Assembly: GCA_014584605.1 (NCBI GenBank)
Contig: JACTMO010000028.1
Span: 1-64,000, forward strand
DNA length: 64,000 nt
Reading direction: 5' to 3'
Origin: Bacteroidota bacterium
GTDB lineage: Bacteria; Bacteroidota; Bacteroidia; Flavobacteriales_F; PHOS-HE28
Shown: positions 46,821 through 54,873 of the stretch, in pieces
How positions within the stretch are numbered: position 1 is the first letter of the stretch
How the letters are laid out: every line of letters starts with the position of its first letter
The notes under the pieces: generated by a model
Told to the model about the DNA's origin: nothing
Seen by the model: only the letters and a program-made list of their open reading frames with translations
Databases searched by the model: none
Translations under genes and position numbers: made by a program

Positions 46821-47039
46821 ATGACCCGCACCGCCACCCTCCGCAGCCTCCTGGTCCTTGTGAGCTTCCTCACCCTGGCCCACGGCACCTTCGCCGCCAG
46901 CCCCCGCAAGACCGCCAAGGGCAAGGCGCGCACCGAGCGCCGCATGGTGGCCCCCTTCGTGGACCCGACGATGGACCTGGCCGCCTGGACCGAACAACAG
47001 CGCGCCGCCCGGACCGCCGCCGTACGGATGGCCCGGTGA
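46821..47039 (+). CDS. Small secreted peptide-like protein, 72 residues
   Basis: A signal peptide (about 1-27, ending GTFAA) and a basic, proline-poor mature part of about 45 residues (PRKTAKGKARTERR). No family recognised. A TTGCTTTG octamer lies 27 nt upstream. It is isolated between the methyltransferase and the opposing FAD oxidoreductase. Confidence 0.5.
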   Translation: MTRTATLRSLLVLVSFLTLAHGTFAASPRKTAKGKARTERRMVAPFVDPTMDLAAWTEQQRAARTAAVRMAR

Positions 47040-47090
47040 GCGGGAGGATCCGACACGTCCGCAACAGGCGGTCGCTTCCTTCAATGGGCC

Positions 47091-47113
47091 CCGGCCCACA
47101 TCGACCGGGCCGG
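47091..47113. terminator. Possible bidirectional hairpin terminator
   Basis: A 7-bp GC-only stem (ccggccc/gggccgg) with a 9-nt loop, between the convergent small gene and FAD oxidoreductase gene. No T-tract on either side. Confidence 0.3.
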
Positions 47114-47129
47114 CCATGCCCTTCACCGC

Positions 47130-48680
47130 CTACCCCTTCACCACCACCTCTCCGCCCCCGGTCTCGCGCTGGACCTTCTCCACCAGGTAGCGTTTGCCCA
47201 CGAGCTCTGCGCAGGTGACCACGCTGCTCACCGTCACCCCCAGGATGCCGTGCAGGTTGATGTTCTGGCCGGTGAGGAAGAGGTTGGGCACCTTGGTGCG
47301 CGGCGAGAGGTAGGTGCGCATCGGGGCCCGGGCCTCCTTCTGAATGCCGTAGGTGGTACCCTCCGGGCAGCCGATGTAGTCGCGGAAGGTGAGCGGCGTG
47401 GTGGTCCAACGGCCGGTGATCGCGTCGCACAGGGCGGGGTAGCGGCGGTGGACCTGCTCCAGCACCTCCTCGGCCTTGCGTTGCTTGAAGACCTCGTACT
47501 CCTGGTCGCGCGTACCCGGTTCGGCGATGGTGCTGCGCGATCCGGCCCAGCGGGCCACCTCGCTGAAGGGCATGAAGGTCATGAGGGACACGGCATCCAC
47601 CGTGCCGTCACCGCCCTGCATCAAGGGCGTGAACAGCATGTACTGGCCGCGCTGTCGGCCGGATGCCGGGTCCATCGGCGCCCACACGTCATGGTCGGCG
47701 AAATGGTAGTGGTTGTGGTCGTGGTACGGGAGGATGCCGGGGCGCAGGGCCAGATGCACACAGAAGGTGCCGATGGTGTTGTCCATCGCCTTCACCCGGT
47801 TGCGGTAGGCCGGGCGGACGCCCGCGCCGGTGAGCAGGTCCAGCACCGTGGCCGGATGCACGTCGGCCACCACCCGGCGGGCGGTGAAGCGATCGCCGTC
47901 GGCGGTCCACACGGCGCTGATGCCCTTCGCATCCGTGACCAGCCGGGTGACGCGCTTGCGCGGCAGGATCGTCGCCCCATGGGCGCGGGCCTGCCGCGCA
48001 AGCAGCTTGGCCAGCTGCGACCCACCGTCCACGCATCGCCAGGCACTCTCGATGTAGGTGTTGAGCACCAGCGCGTGCATGTAGAACGGGGTGCGGTCGC
48101 CGCGACCGGCGTGCAGCACATTGGGCGCGCCGAGCACTGCGCGCAGCCGTGGGTCGTGCGTCAGCGAAGCGATGTGGTCGCGGGCATTGACCTGCAACGC
48201 CGGGTCCTCCCACTCGTTGTGCCCGGAATAGCGCAGGTAGTACAGCGGGAAGCGTTCGCAGGTGGCGCGCACATCGTCGCTGAAGCGCTGGATGGCCGCG
48301 CGTTCGGCGGGGAAGAGCTCCACCAGGCGCTCCACGAAGTGCGCATGCCCCTGCGCAAGGGGGTGCACGGTGGGGTCGTCGCCGAAGGTGATCCGGTCGA
48401 AGCCGTCCACGTCCATGCGATGCAGCCGCAGGTCGTCGCGGATGCCCAGGTAGCGGAAGTAGCGGTCCAGGTTCTGGCCGGGCAGCAGACCGCCGAGGTA
48501 GTGTACGCCGGTGTCGAAGAGCCGCTTGTCGCGGCTGAACACCTGCAGGCTGCCACCGAGCTGGCTGTTCTGTTCGAGCACGGCGACGTTCAGGCCCTCC
48601 CGCGCCAGGATCACGGCGCATTCCAGCCCGCCGAGCCCGGCGCCGATGATCAGTACATCGTGGTCGCGCTGGTCGCTCAT
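47130..48680 (-). CDS. NAD(P)/FAD-dependent oxidoreductase (CrtI/phytoene desaturase-like)
   Basis: A 516-residue flavoenzyme. The FAD-binding motif LIIGAGLGGLECA is at about 9-21, followed by EQNSQLGG; the C-terminal FAD block is TGQNINLHGILG. The overall layout matches carotenoid-desaturase/isomerase-like enzymes found in flexirubin-type clusters. It may introduce or isomerise double bonds, or hydroxylate the head group; the reaction is unproven. Its ATG overlaps the stop of the upstream transporter fusion (ATGA), so they form one operon divergent from the ammonia-lyase operon. Confidence 0.88.
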   Translation of the reverse strand: MSDQRDHDVLIIGAGLGGLECAVILAREGLNVAVLEQNSQLGGSLQVFSRDKRLFDTGVHYLGGLLPGQNLDRYFRYLGIRDDLRLHRMDVDGFDRITFGDDPTVHPLAQGHAHFVERLVELFPAERAAIQRFSDDVRATCERFPLYYLRYSGHNEWEDPALQVNARDHIASLTHDPRLRAVLGAPNVLHAGRGDRTPFYMHALVLNTYIESAWRCVDGGSQLAKLLARQARAHGATILPRKRVTRLVTDAKGISAVWTADGDRFTARRVVADVHPATVLDLLTGAGVRPAYRNRVKAMDNTIGTFCVHLALRPGILPYHDHNHYHFADHDVWAPMDPASGRQRGQYMLFTPLMQGGDGTVDAVSLMTFMPFSEVARWAGSRSTIAEPGTRDQEYEVFKQRKAEEVLEQVHRRYPALCDAITGRWTTTPLTFRDYIGCPEGTTYGIQKEARAPMRTYLSPRTKVPNLFLTGQNINLHGILGVTVSSVVTCAELVGKRYLVEKVQRETGGGEVVVKG

Positions 48681-51600
48681 GTCGGCTTGTGCAGCGCCGC
48701 CAGGGCGTTGGAGGTGATGCGGCCTGCATCCACCCAATGCAGGCGCAGCCCGTGGGCGGTGGCCATGCGTTCCAGGTCGTGCCGGGCCATGAAGGTGAGC
48801 GGTTCGGCGGTCTTGTTGAAGCCCAGGCCGACGGAGAAGCGCTCGGTCCAGCGGGTGCGGGCGTGGCGTTGCGCATCGCCCGTGAAGCCGTCGCGCACAA
48901 CGATGACGCCGCCGGGCCTGAGGTTGCGGGCACAATGGGCCAGCAGCTCCTCCTGCCGCTGCATGGGCAGGTAGTGCAGGACATCCTTCAGCAGGTAGGC
49001 GTCGGCTGCGGGAGGGGTGTAGCTGCGCAGGTCGGCTTGCTGGAAGCGAAGGCCCGGGCCGCGCAACAGGCCGTGTGCGGCCACGGCCAGCTTGTTGGCG
49101 TCGTGGTCCACCCCGAGCAGGCGGCGCTGCGGAGCGCTCCAGTGCAGCAGGAAGGTGAGCGGCCCATAGCCGCAGCCCAGGTCCACGATGTCGCCGGTGC
49201 GGGGCAGCAGCGCGTGGATGCGGTCGTCCAGCCGGGCGTCGATGCGGGACTTGATACGCACGTACCACTCCAGCACGGGGCCCTTGTAGGTGTACGCGAG
49301 CACCAACTGCCTGCGGAAGAAGGAGGGCGTCTCGATCGAAGTGCGCAACGCCTCGTGCTCACGCTTGAACCAGGTGGCGATGGCCCGGGTGCGGTCCTTC
49401 AGCGGCTCCATCGGGAAACGGTCGTCCCGGGGCAGGACCGCGGGCAGGGTGCGCATGGTGATGGTGGTGTCCTTCAACATGGCATCGCCCTTGGCCATCG
49501 CGTGGCCCACCCCGTGCAGCAGCACCGGCACGATGGGCAGCTGCAGTTCCTGCGCGATGTGGAAGGCGCCCTTGTGGAAGCGGCCGATGCTTCCGTCGCG
49601 GCTGCGGGTGCCCTCGGGGAAGACCACCAGGTTCCAGCCGCGCCGCACCGCATCCCGCACCCGCTCGGTGTTGGTGGCGATGTCGTCCTCGCTACGCACG
49701 AAACCGGTGAACCGCACGAAGGCACCGAAGAAGGGCGAGTTCCACACCCAGCGGTTGGTGAGCATGATGGTGCGCGGGTGCACCATGAGCATCACCAGGA
49801 TGTCCACGAAGGATGTGTGGTTGGCGATCAGGACGGCGGGGCCGCGGCGCAGGGCGGGGTGGAAGTCCTGCACATCCTTGCGCACGTTGGCCATGACGTA
49901 CACCAGGGAGCGGGTGAAGTACATCAGCGAACGGCCGAAGACGCGGCGCTTGGTCTCGCGCGGCACGGGCGACACCGCCACGAGCGGCAGCACCACGAGC
50001 TGCACCAGGCAACCGGCCAGGAAGTAGACGAAGGCGAAAAGCGAGATCAGCAGCGAGCGCAGGGTGAAGGGCAGGCGTCCACGGGCCGCACGGCCGGTGA
50101 TGAGCCACCGGTACAGCATCGGCTGCACGGTGAGGGAGATCACCAGGATGCAGAGCATGCCCACCACGCTCAGCAGGGCGATACTTCGCAAGGCGGGGTG
50201 ACCGGCCAGCAGCAGCACCCCGGTGCCGATCACCGTGCTGGCCACCGAGAGCACCACCCCGGCGCGGATGGCGGGCAGGTCGTCGCTGCCGTCGCGGTAG
50301 CGGTTCAGGATGCCGCTGGCCGTGAACAGGCAGTAGTCATCGCCCAGGCCGAAGATGAAGGTGCATACCAGCACGTTCACCATGTTGAAGGGGATGTCGA
50401 ACAGGCCGCAGATGCCCAGGATCCACACCCAGCTGAGCAGCATGGGCAGGAAGGTGATCAGGGCCAGTTCGATGCGGCCGTAGGTGAGCAGCAGCACGCC
50501 GAACACCAGCAGCGCCGTGGTCCACAGGATGCGTTGCAGGTCGTCGCCCACCAGCCGTTCAAGCCGCTCGCCGAGCAGGCCGCGGTGCAACACCTCGCTG
50601 CCGCTGCCCTCCAGCAGGGTCCGAACGCGGTCCTCCTCACCCGGCCGAACCCTGGCCAGGGACAGGCATCGCACACGCCCATCGGGCAGTCGGATCACGG
50701 TCCCCTCTTCCAGTACGGCCTTGGTGAGGCTGTCAGGCGGGGCGACCGGGCCGTTGGCGAGGGCGTTCAGCAAGGGGGCGAAGGCCTGCGGTGCGAAGTC
50801 GGCCCGGTCCGCCGCGCGGGCGAACCGCTCGCGGAAGTCGGCCGCGGCCTGAGGGTCCAGGGTCTTTCTCCAGCCCTGGCGTGCCCGCTGGCGGTCCCGT
50901 TCCGCCGGCAGCAGGTCCACAGGCGACACCAGGGTGACGAAGGGTGCCGGCGAGGCGGCACGCAGGCGTTCCATGGCCGTACCTGCGGCCCTGCGCGCCT
51001 GCTCCTCATCGGCCGCCTCGTTGACGATGAACACCGTGCGCAGATCGCCGTCGGCGCCGAACAGGCGGTCGCGCAGGTCGCGCATGGAGGCGGGCATGTA
51101 GCTCAGCCGCTCGGGATCGTCCTCGAACCGCACCCGGTCCATGAAAGGCCAGAGCAACAGCGTGACGGTCGCGATGGCCAGGGGGCTCCAGGCCATCACC
51201 CGGCGGCGCCAGGCCGGGACCGGTCGCGGCGCGGCTTCGCCGGCGGGCCGTCCGGCCCAGCGCACCGGGACATGGGGCAGCACCACCAGGGTGAAGAGCG
51301 CGGCGGAGGCCAGCATCAACGCGGCCATCAGGCCCAGGTCGCGCAACAGCGGCGACCCCAGGGTGCGCAGGGCGAGGAAGGCGAGGATGGTGGTGCCGCT
51401 GCCCAGCACCAGGGGCTGGGCGATGTCCCGGACGGTGCGTTCGGCATCGCGGCTGTGGCGCAGGTGTGTGAAGTGGTGCAGCGCATAGTCCAGGGCGATG
51501 CCCAGCAGCGTGGCGGAGACACCGAGGGCGATGGCGGAGACGGTCGGTGCGATCCAGGCGAGGATGGCCAGGGCGTTCAACAGGCCGAACGCCGCCGGCA

Positions 51601-52483
51601 GCAGCACCAGCAGGGGCATGGTCCACTTGCGGTAGAAGCCCAGCAACAGCAGTACGAAAAGGACCACCGAGACCGCCGTGGTGAGGCGGGAGTCCGTGGC
51701 CACGCGTAGGTTGTTGGCGCGTGCGATGGCCGCCGGGCCGAAGACCTCGGCCTGCACACCGCTGCCGCAGGCCTCGCCCATCCGCGCCCGCACCTCGTCC
51801 ACCAGGTGGTCCAGGCTGCTGTCCGGTGCAGGGGATCGCGGGCGCAGGAGCACCACGGCGGTGGTCCCGCTGCGGTCCAGCAGCACGCCGGAGCTGCCGT
51901 CCACGCCGCCAAGGTCGGAGCGGGCGCGCAGGCGCTGTAGATGTTCGTCCAGCAGGTGGGCCGGGTCGCCCAGCACCAGGCGCTCCTGCACCATGCCCCC
52001 GGGACCGAGCAGCCGCGCGCGCACCCCGCCCATCAGGCTGTCCAGCCCGGCATCCGTCAGGGCCACCAGGCGGGCCAGCGCGGTGGTGTCGGCCACGGCG
52101 GGCAGGTCGGCCAGGGCGGCCTCCACTGCGGCATCGAACCACTGCGGGTCCGGCGTGTTGTCCACCTGTGCGAAGCGATCGGCGAGGGGTCCGGTGCGCA
52201 GGGCCCGCACGAAACGGTCGGAGGCCGCGATGGCGCTGTCCACCGGAACACCGGTCGGCGCGGTGAAGCCCACCATGAGGCGGTCGGCACCCGGGGCACT
52301 GCCCAGCAGTTCCCGATAGCGTTGCACCTGGGGGTCGGCGGGCAGGGCCTGGAACAGGTCGTTCACCGGCCGCAGACGCGGCAGCGAGAGCCCCGCGAAC
52401 ACCGCCCACGCGGACAGGAGGACCAGCAGCGTCCATCGCCGCTCACGGAGCATCCGGTACAACGCGCTGAACGCAACTCCCAT
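48677..52483 (-). CDS. MMPL transporter - lysophospholipid acyltransferase - methyltransferase fusion
   Basis: A 1268-residue trifunctional protein. About 1-790: MMPL/RND-like exporter with two sets of helices and periplasmic loops (second set ending IFGLGDDYCLF). About 860-1060: PlsC-type acyltransferase with H889 and D894 (NHTSFVD) and FPEGTRS. About 1085-1268: class I methyltransferase with VDLGCGYGPL (D1101). All three active-site motifs look intact. In aryl-polyene clusters these roles are usually separate (exporter, acyltransferase, methyltransferase), so the fusion should couple acylation or methylation to export. The ATG at 52483 precedes the first helix; ATG at residue 11 is an alternative. 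Confidence 0.92.
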   Translation of the reverse strand: MGVAFSALYRMLRERRWTLLVLLSAWAVFAGLSLPRLRPVNDLFQALPADPQVQRYRELLGSAPGADRLMVGFTAPTGVPVDSAIAASDRFVRALRTGPLADRFAQVDNTPDPQWFDAAVEAALADLPAVADTTALARLVALTDAGLDSLMGGVRARLLGPGGMVQERLVLGDPAHLLDEHLQRLRARSDLGGVDGSSGVLLDRSGTTAVVLLRPRSPAPDSSLDHLVDEVRARMGEACGSGVQAEVFGPAAIARANNLRVATDSRLTTAVSVVLFVLLLLGFYRKWTMPLLVLLPAAFGLLNALAILAWIAPTVSAIALGVSATLLGIALDYALHHFTHLRHSRDAERTVRDIAQPLVLGSGTTILAFLALRTLGSPLLRDLGLMAALMLASAALFTLVVLPHVPVRWAGRPAGEAAPRPVPAWRRRVMAWSPLAIATVTLLLWPFMDRVRFEDDPERLSYMPASMRDLRDRLFGADGDLRTVFIVNEAADEEQARRAAGTAMERLRAASPAPFVTLVSPVDLLPAERDRQRARQGWRKTLDPQAAADFRERFARAADRADFAPQAFAPLLNALANGPVAPPDSLTKAVLEEGTVIRLPDGRVRCLSLARVRPGEEDRVRTLLEGSGSEVLHRGLLGERLERLVGDDLQRILWTTALLVFGVLLLTYGRIELALITFLPMLLSWVWILGICGLFDIPFNMVNVLVCTFIFGLGDDYCLFTASGILNRYRDGSDDLPAIRAGVVLSVASTVIGTGVLLLAGHPALRSIALLSVVGMLCILVISLTVQPMLYRWLITGRAARGRLPFTLRSLLISLFAFVYFLAGCLVQLVVLPLVAVSPVPRETKRRVFGRSLMYFTRSLVYVMANVRKDVQDFHPALRRGPAVLIANHTSFVDILVMLMVHPRTIMLTNRWVWNSPFFGAFVRFTGFVRSEDDIATNTERVRDAVRRGWNLVVFPEGTRSRDGSIGRFHKGAFHIAQELQLPIVPVLLHGVGHAMAKGDAMLKDTTITMRTLPAVLPRDDRFPMEPLKDRTRAIATWFKREHEALRTSIETPSFFRRQLVLAYTYKGPVLEWYVRIKSRIDARLDDRIHALLPRTGDIVDLGCGYGPLTFLLHWSAPQRRLLGVDHDANKLAVAAHGLLRGPGLRFQQADLRSYTPPAADAYLLKDVLHYLPMQRQEELLAHCARNLRPGGVIVVRDGFTGDAQRHARTRWTERFSVGLGFNKTAEPLTFMARHDLERMATAHGLRLHWVDAGRITSNALAALHKPT

Positions 52484-52515
52484 CCTCGATCGTCACGCGG
52501 TCGCCACGGACGCGG

Positions 52516-52523
52516 CGAAATTA
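52516..52523 (-). promoter_or_regulatory. Candidate -7 element TAATTTCG for the transporter operon
   Basis: The minus strand reads TAATTTCG, 32 nt before the ATG at 52483; 11 bp from the opposed octamer for the ammonia-lyase operon, so one short region controls both arms of the cluster. Confidence 0.5.
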
Positions 52524-52534
52524 GGCCCGGCGGT

Positions 52535-52542
52535 TAACTTTG
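52535..52542 (+). promoter_or_regulatory. -7 element TAACTTTG for the ammonia-lyase operon
   Basis: Perfect TAnnTTTG match, 18 nt before the TTG start at 52561. It likely drives the run of overlapping genes from 52561 to the window edge. Confidence 0.6.
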
Positions 52543-52560
52543 CCCGCCTTTTCCGGACCC

Positions 52561-54123
52561 TTGACCACCGCTGTGGACATCCGCCAACGCCCCGTGCGCC
52601 AATTGGACATGGATGCCTTCATCGCCATCGCGATGGGCACCGGCACGCTGCGGCCCGCTGCGGAGGACCTGGAGGCCGTGGAGCGTTCGTTCGCCTTCCT
52701 GCTGGACTTCGCCCGCGACAAGGTGATCTACGGCATCAACACCGGGTTCGGTCCGCTGGTGCAATACCACATCCCCGAGGAGGACAGCGAGCGCCTGCAG
52801 TACAACCTGCTGCGCAGCCATGCCTCGGGCATGGGCGCCCCGTTGCCGGACCTCGCGGTGCGGGCCTGCATGCTCAGCCGCGCGATCACCTTCCTGCTGG
52901 GCTGCTCGGGAGTGAGCAGGGCCGTGATCGACCAGCTGTTGCTCTACCTGGAGCGCGGCATCCACCCCACCGTACCGCAGCACGGCGGCGTGGGCGCCAG
53001 CGGCGACCTGGTGCAGCAGGCCCACATCGGCCTGGGCCTCATCGGCGAGGGCACCGGTACCTACCAGGGCGTGCGCCGCCCCATGGCCGACATCCTGAAG
53101 GAGGCGGGCATCACCCCGTTGAAGTTGCGCATGCGCGACGGCCTGGCCATCGTCAACGGCACCGCCTGCATGAGCGGTCTGGGGGCCATCAACGTGCACC
53201 ATGCCCGGCACCTGGTGGACCGCGCCGTGGCCATGGGGGCGCTGATCAGCGAGGTGGTGGGCGCTTACGACGACCACCTGAGCGAGGTGCTGAACGGCGC
53301 CAAGCGGCACAAGGGCCAGAACCAGGTGGCCGCCGACCTGCGCGCACGGCTGAAGGGTGCCGGATGGACCAAGAAGCGGGAGGAGCACCTGTACAAGCAG
53401 CGCGACACCGCCAACGGGGGCATGTTCGACCACAAGGTGCAGGAGCACTACAGCATCCGGTGCATCCCGCAGGTGCTGGGCCCCATCCTGGACACCGTGG
53501 AACAGAGCGCACGTGCGGTGCACGACGAGCTGTTGAGCGTGGACGATAATCCCGTGGTGGACCATCGCACGGCCAGCGTGTACCACGGGGGCAACTTCCA
53601 CGGCGACCAGGTGGCCCTGGCCATGGACCAGTTGAAGCTGGCCATGACCAAGCTGTGCATGCTCACCGAGCGGCAGCTGAACTTCCTGCTGAACGACAAG
53701 GTGAACGGCCGATTCCCGCCCTTCCTGGTGATGGGCCGTCCCGGCATCGACTACGGCCTGCAGGGCATCCAGTTCACTGCGGTGAGCACCACGGCCGAGT
53801 GCCAGGCGCTGAGCACCTCGATGTACGTGCATTCCATCCCCAACAACAACGACAATCAGGACATCGTGAGCATGGGCACCAACGCGGCATGGATGGCCGC
53901 ACGGGTGATCGACAACACCGCGCAGGTGATGGCCGTGCAATGCCTGGCGCTGGCCCAGGCCGTGGACATCGCCGGAGTGAAGGACACCCTGGCGCCGGCC
54001 AACCGGGCCTTCTATGAGGAGGTGCGGGCGGTGGCGGCACCGGTGGTGACCGATGCGCCGAGCACGGCCCTGCTGCACGAACTGCGCACGCGCCTGCTGG
54101 TCCAGGACCTCTTCGCCGGATGA
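52561..54123 (+). CDS. Aromatic amino acid ammonia-lyase, probably tyrosine ammonia-lyase
   Basis: A 520-residue HAL/PAL/TAL-family lyase. The MIO prosthetic group forms from A146-S147-G148 in GGVGASGDL. The catalytic Tyr loop GINTGFGP and late block SIPNNNDNQDIVSMGTN are present. The selectivity pair is SH (NLLRSHASG), formally as in histidine lyases, but tyrosine-specific enzymes from Flavobacterium-type pigment clusters share this by my recollection, and no hut genes are near. Product: p-coumarate, the expected starter. No ATG fits; the TTG at 52561 is chosen because an earlier TTG overlaps the promoter octamer. Confidence 0.88.
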   Translation: MTTAVDIRQRPVRQLDMDAFIAIAMGTGTLRPAAEDLEAVERSFAFLLDFARDKVIYGINTGFGPLVQYHIPEEDSERLQYNLLRSHASGMGAPLPDLAVRACMLSRAITFLLGCSGVSRAVIDQLLLYLERGIHPTVPQHGGVGASGDLVQQAHIGLGLIGEGTGTYQGVRRPMADILKEAGITPLKLRMRDGLAIVNGTACMSGLGAINVHHARHLVDRAVAMGALISEVVGAYDDHLSEVLNGAKRHKGQNQVAADLRARLKGAGWTKKREEHLYKQRDTANGGMFDHKVQEHYSIRCIPQVLGPILDTVEQSARAVHDELLSVDDNPVVDHRTASVYHGGNFHGDQVALAMDQLKLAMTKLCMLTERQLNFLLNDKVNGRFPPFLVMGRPGIDYGLQGIQFTAVSTTAECQALSTSMYVHSIPNNNDNQDIVSMGTNAAWMAARVIDNTAQVMAVQCLALAQAVDIAGVKDTLAPANRAFYEEVRAVAAPVVTDAPSTALLHELRTRLLVQDLFAG

Positions 54124-54866
54124 ACGCCACGCCCGAACGCTACGCCCTGGTCACCGGTGCCTCCCGCGGCATCGGAAGGGCCGTGGCCCTGGCCCTCGCC
54201 GCGGACCACGGGCTCCACATCCTGGTGAACTACGCCCGCGGTGCCGCACAGGCCGAGGAGACCGCCCGGCTGGTGCGCGAGCTCGGGGTGAAGGCCGAGG
54301 TCCTGGGCTTCGACGTCACCGATCGCGAAGCGGTGCATGCCGCCATCAACGCGTGGACCGAGGCGCATCCGGAGGCCCGCATCGAGGTGCTGGTCAACAA
54401 CGCCGGCATCACCAAGGACAACCTCTTCGTCTTCCTGCCGCCGGAGGACTGGCACGCTGTGATCGGCACCAGCCTGCACGGTTTCTACAATGTCACCTCC
54501 GCGGTGATGCAGCGGATGGTGCGCCAGCGCTCGGGTCGCATCATCAACGTGGTGAGCGTGTCGGGTGCCAAGGGTGTGGCCGGGCAGACCAACTACAGCG
54601 CGGCCAAGGCCGCCGTCATCGGTGCCACGCGGAGCCTGGCGCAGGAGGTGGCCAAGCGCAAGATCACCGTGAACGCCGTGGCCCCGGGCTTCATCCGCAC
54701 GGACATGACCAAGGACCTGCCGGTGGACCAGCTCAAGGGCATGATCCCCATGGAACGCTTCGGCGAGCCGCAGGAGGTGGCGCACGCCGTGTCGTTCCTG
54801 GCCTCGCCGCGCGCCTCGTACATCACCGGCGAGGTGCTTCACGTCAACGGCGGCATCCATTCCTGA
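54120..54866 (+). CDS. 3-oxoacyl-ACP reductase (FabG-type SDR)
   Basis: A 248-residue short-chain dehydrogenase reducing beta-ketoacyl-ACP with NADPH. Cofactor motif TGASRGIG (12-19), NNAG (93-96), catalytic S146, Y159 and K163. It overlaps the ammonia-lyase stop (ATGA). In the cluster it supplies the reduction step of each polyene extension (ApeQ-like role). Confidence 0.94.
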   Translation: MNATPERYALVTGASRGIGRAVALALAADHGLHILVNYARGAAQAEETARLVRELGVKAEVLGFDVTDREAVHAAINAWTEAHPEARIEVLVNNAGITKDNLFVFLPPEDWHAVIGTSLHGFYNVTSAVMQRMVRQRSGRIINVVSVSGAKGVAGQTNYSAAKAAVIGATRSLAQEVAKRKITVNAVAPGFIRTDMTKDLPVDQLKGMIPMERFGEPQEVAHAVSFLASPRASYITGEVLHVNGGIHS

Positions 54867-54873
54867 GCGGACC

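Noticed and set aside
48689-51709. A 1006-codon open frame opposite the transporter fusion
   Set aside because: Shadow frame; translation rich in Gln, His and Gly without any recognisable motif.
52561-54123. Histidine ammonia-lyase of a histidine-use (hut) operon
   Set aside because: No hutU, hutI or hutG nearby; the gene is coupled to FabG and ketosynthase genes and resembles pigment-cluster tyrosine lyases.
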